Part shown: piece after piece, positions 27,375-36,778 of the stretch | Position numbering within the stretch: position 1 is the first letter of the stretch | How the letters are laid out: each line of letters opens with the position of its first letter | Origin: Clostridioides difficile_D | Lineage (GTDB): Bacteria; Bacillota; Clostridia; Peptostreptococcales; Peptostreptococcaceae | Length of the DNA: 64,000 bases | Assembly: GCA_945861085.1 (NCBI GenBank) | Contig: OX244046.1 | Location: 1,550,001-1,614,000 of the forward strand | Reading direction: 5' to 3' | Position numbers and translations under genes: made by a program | The notes under the pieces: generated by a model | Told to the model about the DNA's origin: nothing | The model's database searches: none | Seen by the model: the letters and a program-made list of their open reading frames with translations, nothing else

Positions 27375-28259
27375 ATGGATACTAAAAAAGAAAATAATTA
27401 TGAAAATTATATTTGTGTGGGTTCATCAAATGTGTCAAATGCGATGAAAATGTACTTAAAGGAAATCGAGGAATACAAAATGTTGTCAGCAGGGGAAGAG
27501 GTAGAGCTGGCTAAGGAAATAATCAACTCATCTTCAGTAGCAAAGGAAAAGTTTATAAATTCAAATTATAGGTTGGTAGTTAGTATAGCAAAGAGGTATA
27601 AAAGAGATAGTATTGATATGCTAGATTTAATTCAAGCAGGAAATATAGGACTTATAAAAGCTGTAGAAAAATACGATTATAAAAAAGGATATAAATTTAG
27701 CACTTATGCAACTTGGTGGATAAAACAAAGCATAACAAGATATATCGATGATTGCGAAAATACTATTAGGATACCTATACATCTTCATCAGAGAATAAAT
27801 TTTGTAAAGAAAAAGAAACAAGAACTTTTAAATGTATTATTAAGAGAGCCAACTGTGGATGAGATTGCAGATGCATGTGGTCTAGAAGTTGACAAAGTAT
27901 TGGAATTATTAAGAAGAGATAAAAATGTTGTATCTTTGGATACTCCATTGAAAGAAGATGAGGATAGTAGTTTAGTTGAATTTATACCATCAGATGCTGA
28001 CTTTAAGGATGTTGTAATACATGAAGTTGAACAGCATAATTTAAAAGAAAAAATCGAAGAATTGCTTACAGGTCTTGGAGAACAAGAGCAGCAAGTTTTA
28101 AGAATGAGATTTGGAATTGATGATGATGACCCTAAGACACTAGAACAGATTGGAAAGGTATTTGGAGTTACTAGAGAACGAATAAGACAAATAGAAGCTA
28201 AAGCAATAAGAAAATTAAGACATCCAAGTAAGTTAAAACAATTAAAGCATTTTTATTAA
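27375..28259 (+). CDS. RNA polymerase sigma-70 factor, primary-like (SigA2-type)
   Basis: A sigma factor of about 294 aa that lacks region 1.1. Visible regions: 1.2 (SNAMKMYLKEIEEYKMLS), 2 (NYRLVVSIAKRYK, DMLDLIQAGNIGLIKAVEKYDYKKGYKFSTYATWWIKQSI, split here as residues ~75-120), 3 (INFVKKKKQELL) and 4 (LRMRFGIDDDDPKTLEQIG; VTRERIRQIEAKAIRKLR). It is close to RpoD but short, fitting the second SigA-like factor of C. difficile. I use ATG 27375 (AGAAGGGG, 7 nt), not the upstream TTG at 27282, whose extension looks non-coding. Confidence 0.88.
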   Translation: MDTKKENNYENYICVGSSNVSNAMKMYLKEIEEYKMLSAGEEVELAKEIINSSSVAKEKFINSNYRLVVSIAKRYKRDSIDMLDLIQAGNIGLIKAVEKYDYKKGYKFSTYATWWIKQSITRYIDDCENTIRIPIHLHQRINFVKKKKQELLNVLLREPTVDEIADACGLEVDKVLELLRRDKNVVSLDTPLKEDEDSSLVEFIPSDADFKDVVIHEVEQHNLKEKIEELLTGLGEQEQQVLRMRFGIDDDDPKTLEQIGKVFGVTRERIRQIEAKAIRKLRHPSKLKQLKHFY

Positions 28260-28280
28260 GTTGTTAGAAATTATATAAAA

Positions 28281-28468
28281 TAGAGTAGAAAAGGTCTTTA
28301 AAATAAAGTGTGTATTCTTTCAAAAAGTGGTGATAGTTAAAATATCAAATATCATCATATTAAAGGAAGGAGCACACTTTTTATGTTTAACAGAAACAAA
28401 ATCTTATTGAAATAATACACATAAATATTTCCAGACTCGAGTAGAAAATTTTTTCTACTCTATTTTTT
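28281..28468 (+). other. Structured element with terminal inverted repeats and a mini-ORF
   Basis: TAGAGTAGAAAA at 28281-28292 is the exact complement of TTTTCTACTCTA at 28451-28462. Inside lie a second stem (AAAGTGTG 28305-28312 / CACACTTT 28373-28380), a strong AAGGAAGGAG site, a 10-codon ORF (28383-28415), and a terminator GAGTAGAAAA / TTTTCTACTC plus T-run (28439-28468). It may be the 3' end of the sigma transcript, a small RNA or a MITE-like insert. Confidence 0.5.
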
Positions 28469-28597
28469 TGTTGAGAAAAAGAGTTTTTCTAAAAATAATT
28501 TCATTAAGCTTTACAATTATCTTTCCTTGTTAACTCTACATAATCTATAAGTATATATTTGCAAGAAAAATAAGTTAAATAAAAAAGAGGGCTAGGC

Positions 28598-29014
28598 TTA
28601 TATTCTAGAGTTTGTTCTTTTGCATTTAGGACATATGCCAATAAATTCTAACTTATGTTCGAGAATATCGAAACCAGTTTCATTTTCAAGTTTATGTTCT
28701 AACTCATGCAAAGGGCATTCATCAATGATAATAATATCTTTACATTCTTTACAAATTAACACATGCTCATGTCTATGTTTATTAAGTTGATAATAAGATT
28801 TTCCATCATGGGTAGCCACTAAGACTGTAATGTTCTTTTCGCATAAAGTTGTTATTGTTCTGTAAATAGTACTTAAATTCATTTCCACTATAGTATTTGC
28901 TTTTTCGTGAATACTTTCTATTGTCATAGGGACACTGCTATTTTCTAATACTTTAATTACGGCCTCTCTTTTTTCTGTACTCTTTAAGTTGTGTTGTTTC
29001 AAATAATTATTCAT
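28598..29014 (-). CDS. zur: Fur-family regulator, probably Zur
   Basis: A 138-aa Fur-superfamily repressor. Winged helix with MTIESIHEKAN and LSTIYRTITTLCEK; metal-site residues in HRHEHVLICKEC and a C-terminal CPKC give the two CxxC pairs of the structural zinc site. It is divergent from znuACB and COG0523 genes, so zinc rather than iron is its likely signal. I use ATG 29014, which has GGTGG at proper spacing; the frame is open upstream to 29029. Confidence 0.82.
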   Translation of the reverse strand: MNNYLKQHNLKSTEKREAVIKVLENSSVPMTIESIHEKANTIVEMNLSTIYRTITTLCEKNITVLVATHDGKSYYQLNKHRHEHVLICKECKDIIIIDECPLHELEHKLENETGFDILEHKLEFIGICPKCKRTNSRI

Positions 29015-29087
29015 ATATAAAACCACCATTCTTTTATGATTCTATTATTATCATATATCATAAAATATAATTTAACAACACAATTAG

Positions 29088-29116
29088 TTGACAAGTAGAT
29101 AAAAAAATGAGATAAT
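29088..29116 (+). promoter_or_regulatory. Promoter of the znu operon
   Basis: TTGACA (29088-29093), 17-bp spacer, GATAAT (29111-29116). Confidence 0.75.
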
Positions 29117-29128
29117 TCTTATGAAAAT

Positions 29129-29147
29129 GCAAATGCAAAGCATTTGC
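29129..29147. promoter_or_regulatory. Candidate Zur operator
   Basis: GCAAATGCAAAGCATTTGC is a perfect palindrome (8-bp arms, 3-bp centre) just after the expected transcription start and directly before the znuA ribosome site. Its place in the zur-znu divergent region makes Zur the obvious binder. It does not match the B. subtilis Zur box, so the motif may be lineage-specific. Confidence 0.55.
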
Positions 29148-29171
29148 AAAAAAGGAGGGCGATTATGAAAA

Positions 29172-30074
29172 ATGAAAAAATTTGTACTATTATTTTGCTG
29201 TAGTTTGTTACTGTTGAGTGGGTGTAGTCTCAAAGAAGTTAAAAAGACAAGCTCAAATAAAAAATTGAATGTATATACTAGTTTTTATCCAATGTATGAT
29301 TTTGCTAAAAAAATTGCTGGAGCTAAGGCTGATGTTAAAAATATGACACCTGCTGGAATTGAACCTCATGATTTTGAGCCGACAACAAATGATATAAAAG
29401 GATTGAGCAATGCTGATATGTTTATCTACAATGGGGACAATATGGAACATTGGGTAAATGATATTATACAAAGTTTGGATAATCGAAATATTTTAATTGT
29501 TAAAGCAAGTGATGGAATTGATTTGATGAAAGGAGAAGAAGATTCAGATAGTATGGACCCTCATACATGGCTTAGTATTCGTAATGCAAAGAAAGAGTTG
29601 GAGAAAATAAAAAATGCTTTTTGTGAAAAAGACCCAGATAATGCTACATATTATGAGAAGAATTATTATAAGTATGCAAGTGAATTTGACGCTTTAGACT
29701 CGCAATACAAAAAAGAACTACTTCCATATAAAGGACGTTCTATAGTTGTGGCTCATCAAGCCTTTGGTTATCTTTGCAAAGACTATAATTTAAAACAGAT
29801 TGCAATTGAAGGATTATCTCCAGATTCAGAACCAAGCCCTGCACGTATGGCAGAAATTATTAAATCTGCTAAAAAGAATAAAATCAAGGTTATATTTTAT
29901 GAAGAACTTGTAAATCCAAAAGTAGCTGAGACAATAGCAAAAGAAACAGGTTCAGAAACAAAAGTATTAAACACATTAGAAGAATTATCAGATAAAAAAA
30001 TAAAAGAGGGAGAGGACTATATATCAGTTATGAAAACTAATCTTCAAAACTTGGTATATGCATTATCAAAATAA
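29172..30074 (+). CDS. znuA: Zinc ABC transporter binding lipoprotein (ZnuA/AdcA)
   Basis: A 300-aa extracellular lipoprotein with lipobox LLLLSGCS. Cluster A-1 zinc ligands are present: His in GIEPHDFEP, His in MDPHTWLS, His in VAHQAFGYL, and an acid near the C-terminus. The usual His-rich loop is replaced by a short acidic loop (GEEDSDS). The start at 29172 is 13 nt from AAAGGAGGG, while another ATG at 29165, better spaced, is out of frame and reads only 12 codons. First gene of the zinc operon. Confidence 0.9.
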   Translation: MKKFVLLFCCSLLLLSGCSLKEVKKTSSNKKLNVYTSFYPMYDFAKKIAGAKADVKNMTPAGIEPHDFEPTTNDIKGLSNADMFIYNGDNMEHWVNDIIQSLDNRNILIVKASDGIDLMKGEEDSDSMDPHTWLSIRNAKKELEKIKNAFCEKDPDNATYYEKNYYKYASEFDALDSQYKKELLPYKGRSIVVAHQAFGYLCKDYNLKQIAIEGLSPDSEPSPARMAEIIKSAKKNKIKVIFYEELVNPKVAETIAKETGSETKVLNTLEELSDKKIKEGEDYISVMKTNLQNLVYALSK

Positions 30075-30076
30075 GT

Positions 30077-30721
30077 ATGAAAAATATAGTGGAAATAAAA
30101 GATGGAGCATTTTCGTATACAGATTGTAGTGTTTTTAAAAATGTAAATATAAATATAAATAAAAATGAATTAGTTGGAGTTTATGGAGAAAATGGTAGTG
30201 GAAAATCAACACTATTTAAAATTATTGCAAAGGAAGTTAAGTTACAAAGTGGAGAGATTTTTACTTTTGATTCATTAACTACGAGTTTTTTAGGTCAAAA
30301 TGATAGAGTGATGGCAGAAGGTTCACCATTAACATTGATGGAGTTTTTACTAATGTATCAACATAAAGAAAAGTCAAAGTTGTTTAAAAATAAGAAAAAT
30401 GTAATGATGCTACTAAGAAAGTATAATATGGAACATTATGCAAAGAAGCAGCTTAAATCTCTATCTGGTGGTCAGTTACAAAAATCAATGATATTAAAAT
30501 CAATTATGAATCAACCCGATATAATATTATTTGATGAACCTTTAAATGCACTAGATGAGATAAATAAAATATCTGTAATGGACATGATAATGGATTTACA
30601 TAATAATGGACATACAATTCTTCTTATATTACATGATTATAAACAATTAAAAAAAATTGCAGACAAGATATTAATATGTGAGAATCATACAATAAAATGT
30701 GAGGTATTAAACTATGCTTAG
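30077..30721 (+). CDS. znuC: Zinc ABC transporter ATPase (ZnuC)
   Basis: A 214-aa ATPase, slightly short for ZnuC. Walker A GENGSGKST, signature LSGGQLQK, Walker B IILFDEPLNALDE, switch His in LHDYKQL. It starts 2 nt after znuA ends and overlaps znuB by 8 nt. Confidence 0.9.
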   Translation: MKNIVEIKDGAFSYTDCSVFKNVNININKNELVGVYGENGSGKSTLFKIIAKEVKLQSGEIFTFDSLTTSFLGQNDRVMAEGSPLTLMEFLLMYQHKEKSKLFKNKKNVMMLLRKYNMEHYAKKQLKSLSGGQLQKSMILKSIMNQPDIILFDEPLNALDEINKISVMDMIMDLHNNGHTILLILHDYKQLKKIADKILICENHTIKCEVLNYA

Positions 30722-31502
30722 TTACGGATTTATGCAAAGAGCCTTATTTGTTGGTCTATGTGTAAGCATTGCAATTCCATGTGTGGGCTTAATTTTGGTA
30801 TTAAGAAGATTTTCAATGTTGGGAGATGCATTGTCACATACAGCACTTGCAGGTGTATGCTTTGGTCTTGTGGTTGGTATTAGTCCTACAATAGGAGCAA
30901 TTATGAGTTGTATAATAGCCTCTTTTTCAGTTTCTATTATAGGTAAAAGAATGAAACATAATGAAGAAATAGCTATTGCTGTTATTTTATCATTAGGTGT
31001 AGGAATTAGTGGAATACTATCAAACTACATAAAATCTAGTGTAAATATAAATAGTTTTTTATTTGGTAGTATTATATCAATTAGTGGGAGAGAGTTTGCT
31101 TTAGTAATTGCCTTAGCTATGTTGATTTTGCTTATATTTTTTAAGTATTATTATGAGTTTATGTTTTATGCTTTCAATGAAAAAGAAGCACAAAAACATT
31201 ATGTAAATACTAGAAAAATAGATATACTATTCACAATTTTAATTGGGCTTACTATTTCAATTTCTGCAAGAGTTGTTGGAGCTTTGATTATTTCTTCATT
31301 ACTAGTACTCCCAGTGGCATGTGGGTTGATATTAGGAAAAAGTTATAAATCAACATTACTTATTGCAATTTTCTTATCAATGTTGTTCGTATTATCAGGA
31401 TTGACTATTTCATATTATATAGGACTTAGTCCAGGAGGAACTATTGTTATTTTAGGTAGCATAACATTAATGATTATTCTTTTATTCAAAAAGAGAGTCT
31501 AA
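30714..31502 (+). CDS. znuB: Zinc ABC transporter permease (ZnuB)
   Basis: A 262-aa ABC-3 family permease with about eight helices. Typical segments are GDALSHTALAGVCFG and VVGALIISSLLVLPVACGL. It forms the membrane channel of the ZnuABC importer. Confidence 0.92.
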   Translation: MLSYGFMQRALFVGLCVSIAIPCVGLILVLRRFSMLGDALSHTALAGVCFGLVVGISPTIGAIMSCIIASFSVSIIGKRMKHNEEIAIAVILSLGVGISGILSNYIKSSVNINSFLFGSIISISGREFALVIALAMLILLIFFKYYYEFMFYAFNEKEAQKHYVNTRKIDILFTILIGLTISISARVVGALIISSLLVLPVACGLILGKSYKSTLLIAIFLSMLFVLSGLTISYYIGLSPGGTIVILGSITLMIILLFKKRV

Positions 31503-31556
31503 ATAAAAAGGTTAGACTAATATAAGAACAAATAAAAATAAAAGGGAGAGATACAA

Positions 31557-32486
31557 ATGATAACAATTGATATTATATCAGGATTTCTAGGCTCTGGTAA
31601 GACAACTTTTATTAAAAAGTTATTGAGTGCTTATTATAAAGATAAAAAAGTAGTACTTATTGAAAATGAATATGGAGAAGTTGGAGTTGATGGACTACTG
31701 TTTAAAAATGAAAATATTCAAGTAAGAGAACTCTATTCTGGTTGTATCTGCTGTTCTCTAAATAAGGATTTTACGAAATCATTAAAAGAGGTTATAGAAA
31801 TATTTAAGCCAGACACAGTAATTGTAGAACCATCTGGAGTTGGAAAACTGAGTGAAGTCATACAAAATTGTATTCCACTAGTTAAACAAAACTTAGTGAA
31901 TATAAACCACAAGTTTACAATAGTTGATGTAATGAAATACAGTGTTTATTTAAAAAACTTTAAAGAGTTTTATGATGACCAGATTAAATATTGTGATGTT
32001 GTTTTGTTATCTAGAGTTGATGTATGTGATGAAATAAAAGTAAGGGAAGTTATAAGTTCTTTACAAAATAAGTATCCTAAAAAATATGTTGTATCTTTAG
32101 AGCAGAATTTATTAGATGAGACTATTATTAATTATATTATGAGTACAAAACCTGTAATGCCTAGTGAGAATGATATGCATTGTAACTGTCATCATAATCA
32201 TGTAGTACATGATGCGAATGATGTGTTTAGTAGTTGGGGTATTGAACTAGAAAAAAGCTATAAGTATGAATATATAAAAGAGATTTTAGAACAGTTTAAT
32301 AGTGACAGTTTTGGAAATATTATTAGAGCAAAAGGAATATTTAAATGTGAAGATGATTTGTTTTATGAGTTTAACTTTGTACCTGACGAAATAAAAGTTA
32401 TGCCTTGTAATTATATAAATAGTGGTTGTATTTGTGTAGTTGGTTTTAAACCAAATAAAGAGAAGTTAGAAAGAGCTTTTGTTTAA
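31557..32486 (+). CDS. COG0523 GTPase (CobW/ZNG1-like metal chaperone)
   Basis: A 309-aa G3E GTPase. Walker A GFLGSGKTTFIKK, the metal-binding CXCC motif in GCICCSLN, VEPSGVG, and a short His/Cys-rich loop (HCNCHHNH) before the C-terminal domain. Such proteins are induced at low zinc and are thought to deliver zinc to client enzymes. GGGAGAG precedes the ATG. Directly followed by the fusion gene. Confidence 0.9.
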   Translation: MITIDIISGFLGSGKTTFIKKLLSAYYKDKKVVLIENEYGEVGVDGLLFKNENIQVRELYSGCICCSLNKDFTKSLKEVIEIFKPDTVIVEPSGVGKLSEVIQNCIPLVKQNLVNINHKFTIVDVMKYSVYLKNFKEFYDDQIKYCDVVLLSRVDVCDEIKVREVISSLQNKYPKKYVVSLEQNLLDETIINYIMSTKPVMPSENDMHCNCHHNHVVHDANDVFSSWGIELEKSYKYEYIKEILEQFNSDSFGNIIRAKGIFKCEDDLFYEFNFVPDEIKVMPCNYINSGCICVVGFKPNKEKLERAFV

Positions 32487-34043
32487 ATGCGTACTAGAAT
32501 TGATATAGTAGCTGGATTCTTAGAATCTGGAAAGACTAAGTTTATTAATGAATATTTAAGGAATAAAAAATATGAGGATAAAGACAGTGTTCTATTGATT
32601 GTATTAGAGGAAGGTTTTACTGAGTATTCAATTCCATTTTCGTCGAAAAGCCATATAAAGATAGAGCGATTTAAAGACATTAATTGTTTGACAAAAGAAT
32701 ATCTTAAGAAATGTAGTAATCTGTATAATTACATTTTGATTGAATATAATGGGACATGGAATATAGAAGAGTTTCTTGATATAAAGCTTCCATATTCATG
32801 TTATTTAGGTAAGATATACTGTTTAGTCAATGCAGATACATTTGATGTGTATTTTAGTAATATAGACTCTATGGTTGAGCAGATAATGAATAGTGATGAA
32901 TTTTATATTAGTGGAAGTAATTCAATTGAAAAAACAGAAAAAATCGCAGCGTATATAAGAGCACTACAACCTTCTGCTGGTATTTTTGATATTGATGAAT
33001 CTGGTAACTACAAAAAAATTTTTTCTCTAAATTTAAAACTTAAAAATCTTGTTTATAGAATTATTAAACTTGTGATAGTGATACTGTTTTTTTTATTACT
33101 GTTGGGGGTTAAAATACAAATTATCAAAGTACAAGCTATCAATGATTTCAATAGAATGTTCTTTAGCATAATACTTCAGGCTATACCATTTCTTTTAATT
33201 GGGATTGTCCTTTCTTCTTGTATTCAATTTTTTGTCTCGGAAGATAAATTGATATATTTTGCTAGTAGGCATAGAGTATTATCTTATCCAATCCTTTTAT
33301 TTATGGGTTGTATTTTACCATTATGTGATTGTGCAATGGTTCCAATTACAGAAAAATTTATACAGAAAGGTTTAAAAGTATCATATGCTATAACTTTTTT
33401 CTGTATATCATCAAGTATTAATCCTATTGTCATATTGTCAACAATTTATGCTTTTCCTGAAAACAATAAGGTTATATGGATAAGAATATTAGTTAGTATT
33501 ATGCTTTCTATTCTTGTAGGAATAAATTTTTATTTTTTTGAAAAAAATAATAAATTTTCGCCATATAAAAAAAACAAAATACCTTTATTTAATAATATTG
33601 AATATGAAATTACAACAATTACTAAAAAAAGTAAGAATTCCAAATTCCTTGCACTTGGTATTCATATAGGAAATGAATTTTTAAGAATAATGATATTTAT
33701 AATTATTGGTGCATTTATTTCTACTATTGCACAAATTCTTAAAATAAATCCAGCATTTTCAGGTTATTTTACTAATGACTATGCATTTGTATATATGCTC
33801 TTTGCATCTATTTTTCTTTCTATATGTGCTTCAAGCAATGCTTTTATTGCTAAAGGATTTACTAATTCTCTACCACTTATGAGCGTAATACCATTTATGG
33901 TATTTGGTCCTTTGTTGGATATTAAGAATTTAATTGTAATGTCATCAAGGTTTAACAAAAAATTTATGTCCCTTTTTATTGGAATTCTGCTTATTTGCTA
34001 CATTATGTTTTTTGTTTTTTTCAATATGGAAATAAAATTATAA
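32487..34043 (+). CDS. Fusion of a degenerate COG0523 GTPase domain with a YcgR-type permease
   Basis: A 518-aa protein with two parts. Residues 1-170 are COG0523-like: the P-loop is VAGFLESGKTKFI, but the CXCC motif is absent and later G motifs are weak. Residues ~195-518 are a DUF318 / PF03773-type permease with about eight helices: LQAIPFLLIGIVLSSC, ILPLCDCAMVPITEKF, and SSSINPIVILSTIYAF. In bacilli the equivalent permease YcgR pairs with YcgQ, which follows here. The permease part may move zinc or a zinc ligand. The ATG begins right after the previous stop. The fusion is unusual to my knowledge. Confidence 0.8.
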   Translation: MRTRIDIVAGFLESGKTKFINEYLRNKKYEDKDSVLLIVLEEGFTEYSIPFSSKSHIKIERFKDINCLTKEYLKKCSNLYNYILIEYNGTWNIEEFLDIKLPYSCYLGKIYCLVNADTFDVYFSNIDSMVEQIMNSDEFYISGSNSIEKTEKIAAYIRALQPSAGIFDIDESGNYKKIFSLNLKLKNLVYRIIKLVIVILFFLLLLGVKIQIIKVQAINDFNRMFFSIILQAIPFLLIGIVLSSCIQFFVSEDKLIYFASRHRVLSYPILLFMGCILPLCDCAMVPITEKFIQKGLKVSYAITFFCISSSINPIVILSTIYAFPENNKVIWIRILVSIMLSILVGINFYFFEKNNKFSPYKKNKIPLFNNIEYEITTITKKSKNSKFLALGIHIGNEFLRIMIFIIIGAFISTIAQILKINPAFSGYFTNDYAFVYMLFASIFLSICASSNAFIAKGFTNSLPLMSVIPFMVFGPLLDIKNLIVMSSRFNKKFMSLFIGILLICYIMFFVFFNMEIKL

Positions 34044-34144
34044 TCTAGCATTTATCTTTTTATAGTAAAGAATAAATTTTATTATCTACATTAGTTATCT
34101 CAAAATTTGATAAAAGGTAAGATTGATTATGGGGAAGATTGATT

Positions 34145-34909
34145 ATGAAAAATATAAATAAAGAGTATTTGATAAAATTATTAACAGTTATGGTAATATT
34201 AGTTCAGATTATATATTTATTATGGAAAAAAGAAATCGTGTATTATATACACCCAAGGATGATTCCATATTTAGTAATTTCAATTTGTATATTATTATTC
34301 ATAGTGCTTTCTTACATCATGATACTAACAAAGCCTAAGCATAATTATCATTATGGAAGTACTAAATATATTATTTTATCATTTTTAATAACAACATTAC
34401 TAATATCGTATAATGGTTTGAATATAGATAAAGAAAAAATGAAAGTTGAAAAACATAAGGAAAAAGAAAAATATCAAGTTAAAATATCGGAAAAAGACGA
34501 ATATCGAGATAGAACATTAGAAGAGCGGATATATGATGATAAATTTGACGTATTTAATACAGAAATATATGATTTTCTTAATCTACTATATACAAAACAG
34601 TCAGTTCTTGAGGGAAAAGAAGTAACATATGTAGTATTTGCTCATTATGATGATTCTCTTGAAAAAAATCAGTTTATAGCTGCACGTTCAATTATGGTGT
34701 GTTGTGCAGCTGACATGATTCCGAGTGGTCCAATTGTTAATATGAATCAACCTCCTAAATGGAAAGAGGGAGAATGGATTCTATTAACAGGTAAAATTGA
34801 ATATAAGAAACAAAAAAATTCTAGTAACAAGACTGTATTTCTCGATTATATAGATGCAAAACCCATTGAAAAGCCATTAGAAGAAGCTGTTTATCCGAAT
34901 TTTGGGTAG
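34145..34909 (+). CDS. YcgQ-like membrane protein (TIGR03943)
   Basis: A 254-aa protein with three to four N-terminal membrane helices (to ~105) and a C-terminal domain with VCCAADMIPSGPIV and EGEWILLTGKIEY, characteristic of TIGR03943 / YcgQ. It is the partner of the YcgR-type permease and part of the zinc regulon in bacilli. The ATG at 34145 follows a tandem repeat: AAGATTGATTATG occurs twice (34120s and 34135-34147), so the start region has been duplicated. Confidence 0.83.
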   Translation: MKNINKEYLIKLLTVMVILVQIIYLLWKKEIVYYIHPRMIPYLVISICILLFIVLSYIMILTKPKHNYHYGSTKYIILSFLITTLLISYNGLNIDKEKMKVEKHKEKEKYQVKISEKDEYRDRTLEERIYDDKFDVFNTEIYDFLNLLYTKQSVLEGKEVTYVVFAHYDDSLEKNQFIAARSIMVCCAADMIPSGPIVNMNQPPKWKEGEWILLTGKIEYKKQKNSSNKTVFLDYIDAKPIEKPLEEAVYPNFG

Positions 34910-34916
34910 TTTTTTA

Positions 34917-34969
34917 TTTACTCCATGTAAACATTGTTATTACTTATAAGTTTCACATGGAGTAAAATT
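34917..34969 (+). terminator. Terminator-like hairpin after the zinc operon
   Basis: TTTACTCCATGT pairs with ACATGGAGTAAA over a 26-nt loop; a moderate T-rich tail follows. Confidence 0.55.
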
Positions 34970-34984
34970 TCTAGTTTTTATATA

Positions 34985-35179
34985 CTTAAAATACCTAAAG
35001 AATTAAGACAAAACATAAAAAGTTTTCATAATGAACAATATATGATAGAATATACTTTGAAAATAAGTAGTGATTTTCTGTGTCCACTACTTTTAAAATT
35101 ATTGATTGATAAAAAAATAAAGAAAATGGTATTTAGAAATATAGCTGATATAAGTACTTTTCTTCTAAAAAAATTATGA
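34985..35179 (+). pseudogene. Possible gene fragment, unknown
   Basis: An open frame of about 65 codons reads like protein (IPKELRQNIKSFHNEQ; LLKLLIDKKIKKMVF) but has no ribosome site or good start. The frame opens in the terminator hairpin. Either a decayed C-terminal fragment or a chance ORF. Confidence 0.3.
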
Positions 35180-35207
35180 AGAAACGCGAGAAGAGTGGAG
35201 TGATAAA

Positions 35208-36752
35208 ATGAGCAAAGTAGCTAGAGCGACTTTTTATTTGATGATAGTCACTATAATATCTAAGATTCTTGGAATGGGTAGAGAATTAGTGTTATCTTCG
35301 ATTTATGGGACTGGCTTGTATACAGAAAGTTATTTAACAGCTATGAATATACCAAATATTATATTTGCAGCAATAGGAACTGCTATAGTTACTACCTTTA
35401 TCCCTATGTATCAAGATATAAATAGTAAAAAAGGAGAAAAAGAGGCATTAAAGTTTTTAAACAATGTTTTAAATATAATAGTTGGTATATGCATAATTGT
35501 AGCCATATTAGGAGTTATTTTTTCAAAACAACTTGTAAGTATATTTGCCATAGGATTTGAGGGAGAAAGATTTTTACTTACTGTAAAATTCACTAGAGTA
35601 CTTATAGTTGGGATAATATTTATAGGGATTACCAGTGTTATGTCGGCTTTTTTACAGATAAAAGAAAATTTTATTGTAGTTGGGTTTGGTAGTATACCTT
35701 ATAATATTGTAATAATTATTTCAATAATATTAAGTACTGTACTAGGGCCATATATACTTCCTGTTGGTGCTGTAGTTGCTATGATAGTTCAGCTGTTTTT
35801 TTATCTGTTTTTTGTGAATAAAACAAATTACAAATATTTATTTTATTTGGACTTTAAAGATGAAAGTTTAATAAAGCTACTGGCTCTATTATCACCTGTA
35901 TTTATAGGCGTAGCTGTAAACCAAGTAAATTCACTGGTAGATACAACATTAGCATCTACACTGATTAAGGGGAGTATTCCAGCACTTACTTATGCAGATA
36001 GGTTAAATGGGTTTGTTACAGGAACATTTACAGCTTCAATAGTATCTGTAATGTATCCTATGTTATCGAAATTAAATGCAGAAAATAACCAAAAAAAGTT
36101 TACAAGTTCAGTTAAGTCTAGTGTAAATATGATAATAATTTCTATGATTCCAATTTCTGTTGCATCTATTGTATTTGCTAAGTCTGTTGTTAGAATTATA
36201 TTTGAAAGAGGAGCATTTGATTCTAGAGCTACTCAAATGACAGCTACTGCCTTAGTTTTTTATGCAGTTGGGATGACGGCATTTGGATTAAGAGACATAT
36301 TAGGAAAGGTTTTTTATTCTTTACAGGATACAAAGACACCTATGGTAAATGGTATTATATCAGTTGGAGTCAACATAGTATTAGACTTAGTTTTGATAAA
36401 ACATATGGCTCATGGGGGGCTTGCACTGGCAACTAGCTCATCATCAATAGCATGTATATTATTGCTTTTTTTAAATTTAAAGAGAAAAGTAGGATATTTT
36501 GGACAAGATAAAATAATAAGAACTACTTTTAAATCATTAGTATCTTCATGTGTTATGAGTTTCATAGCATATTTTATTTATAAATTTATTTTTGGTATAT
36601 TGGGTTTAGGTACACTTAACGAATTAATATCTCTGACGATTGCAGTAGTAATTGGATTCTCAGTTTATACATCACTGATGATTTTTTTTAAAGTTGAAGA
36701 AGTTGATATGATACTAAATATTGCTAAAAGGAAATTACATTTAAACAAGTAA
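35208..36752 (+). CDS. MurJ/MviN-type lipid II flippase
   Basis: A 514-aa membrane protein of the MOP superfamily with about fourteen helices. Family features: ISKILGMGRELVLSSIYG near the N-terminus, NQVNSLVDTTLAS, and ADRLNGFVTGTFTASIVSVMYP. It should flip the peptidoglycan precursor lipid II. Gram-positive genomes often have several MurJ-like proteins, so this one may serve another polysaccharide. GTGGAGTG precedes the ATG. 26 bp before deoC. Confidence 0.87.
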   Translation: MSKVARATFYLMIVTIISKILGMGRELVLSSIYGTGLYTESYLTAMNIPNIIFAAIGTAIVTTFIPMYQDINSKKGEKEALKFLNNVLNIIVGICIIVAILGVIFSKQLVSIFAIGFEGERFLLTVKFTRVLIVGIIFIGITSVMSAFLQIKENFIVVGFGSIPYNIVIIISIILSTVLGPYILPVGAVVAMIVQLFFYLFFVNKTNYKYLFYLDFKDESLIKLLALLSPVFIGVAVNQVNSLVDTTLASTLIKGSIPALTYADRLNGFVTGTFTASIVSVMYPMLSKLNAENNQKKFTSSVKSSVNMIIISMIPISVASIVFAKSVVRIIFERGAFDSRATQMTATALVFYAVGMTAFGLRDILGKVFYSLQDTKTPMVNGIISVGVNIVLDLVLIKHMAHGGLALATSSSSIACILLLFLNLKRKVGYFGQDKIIRTTFKSLVSSCVMSFIAYFIYKFIFGILGLGTLNELISLTIAVVIGFSVYTSLMIFFKVEEVDMILNIAKRKLHLNK

Positions 36753-36778
36753 TTTAATTATACACTTAGGAGGTTTTT

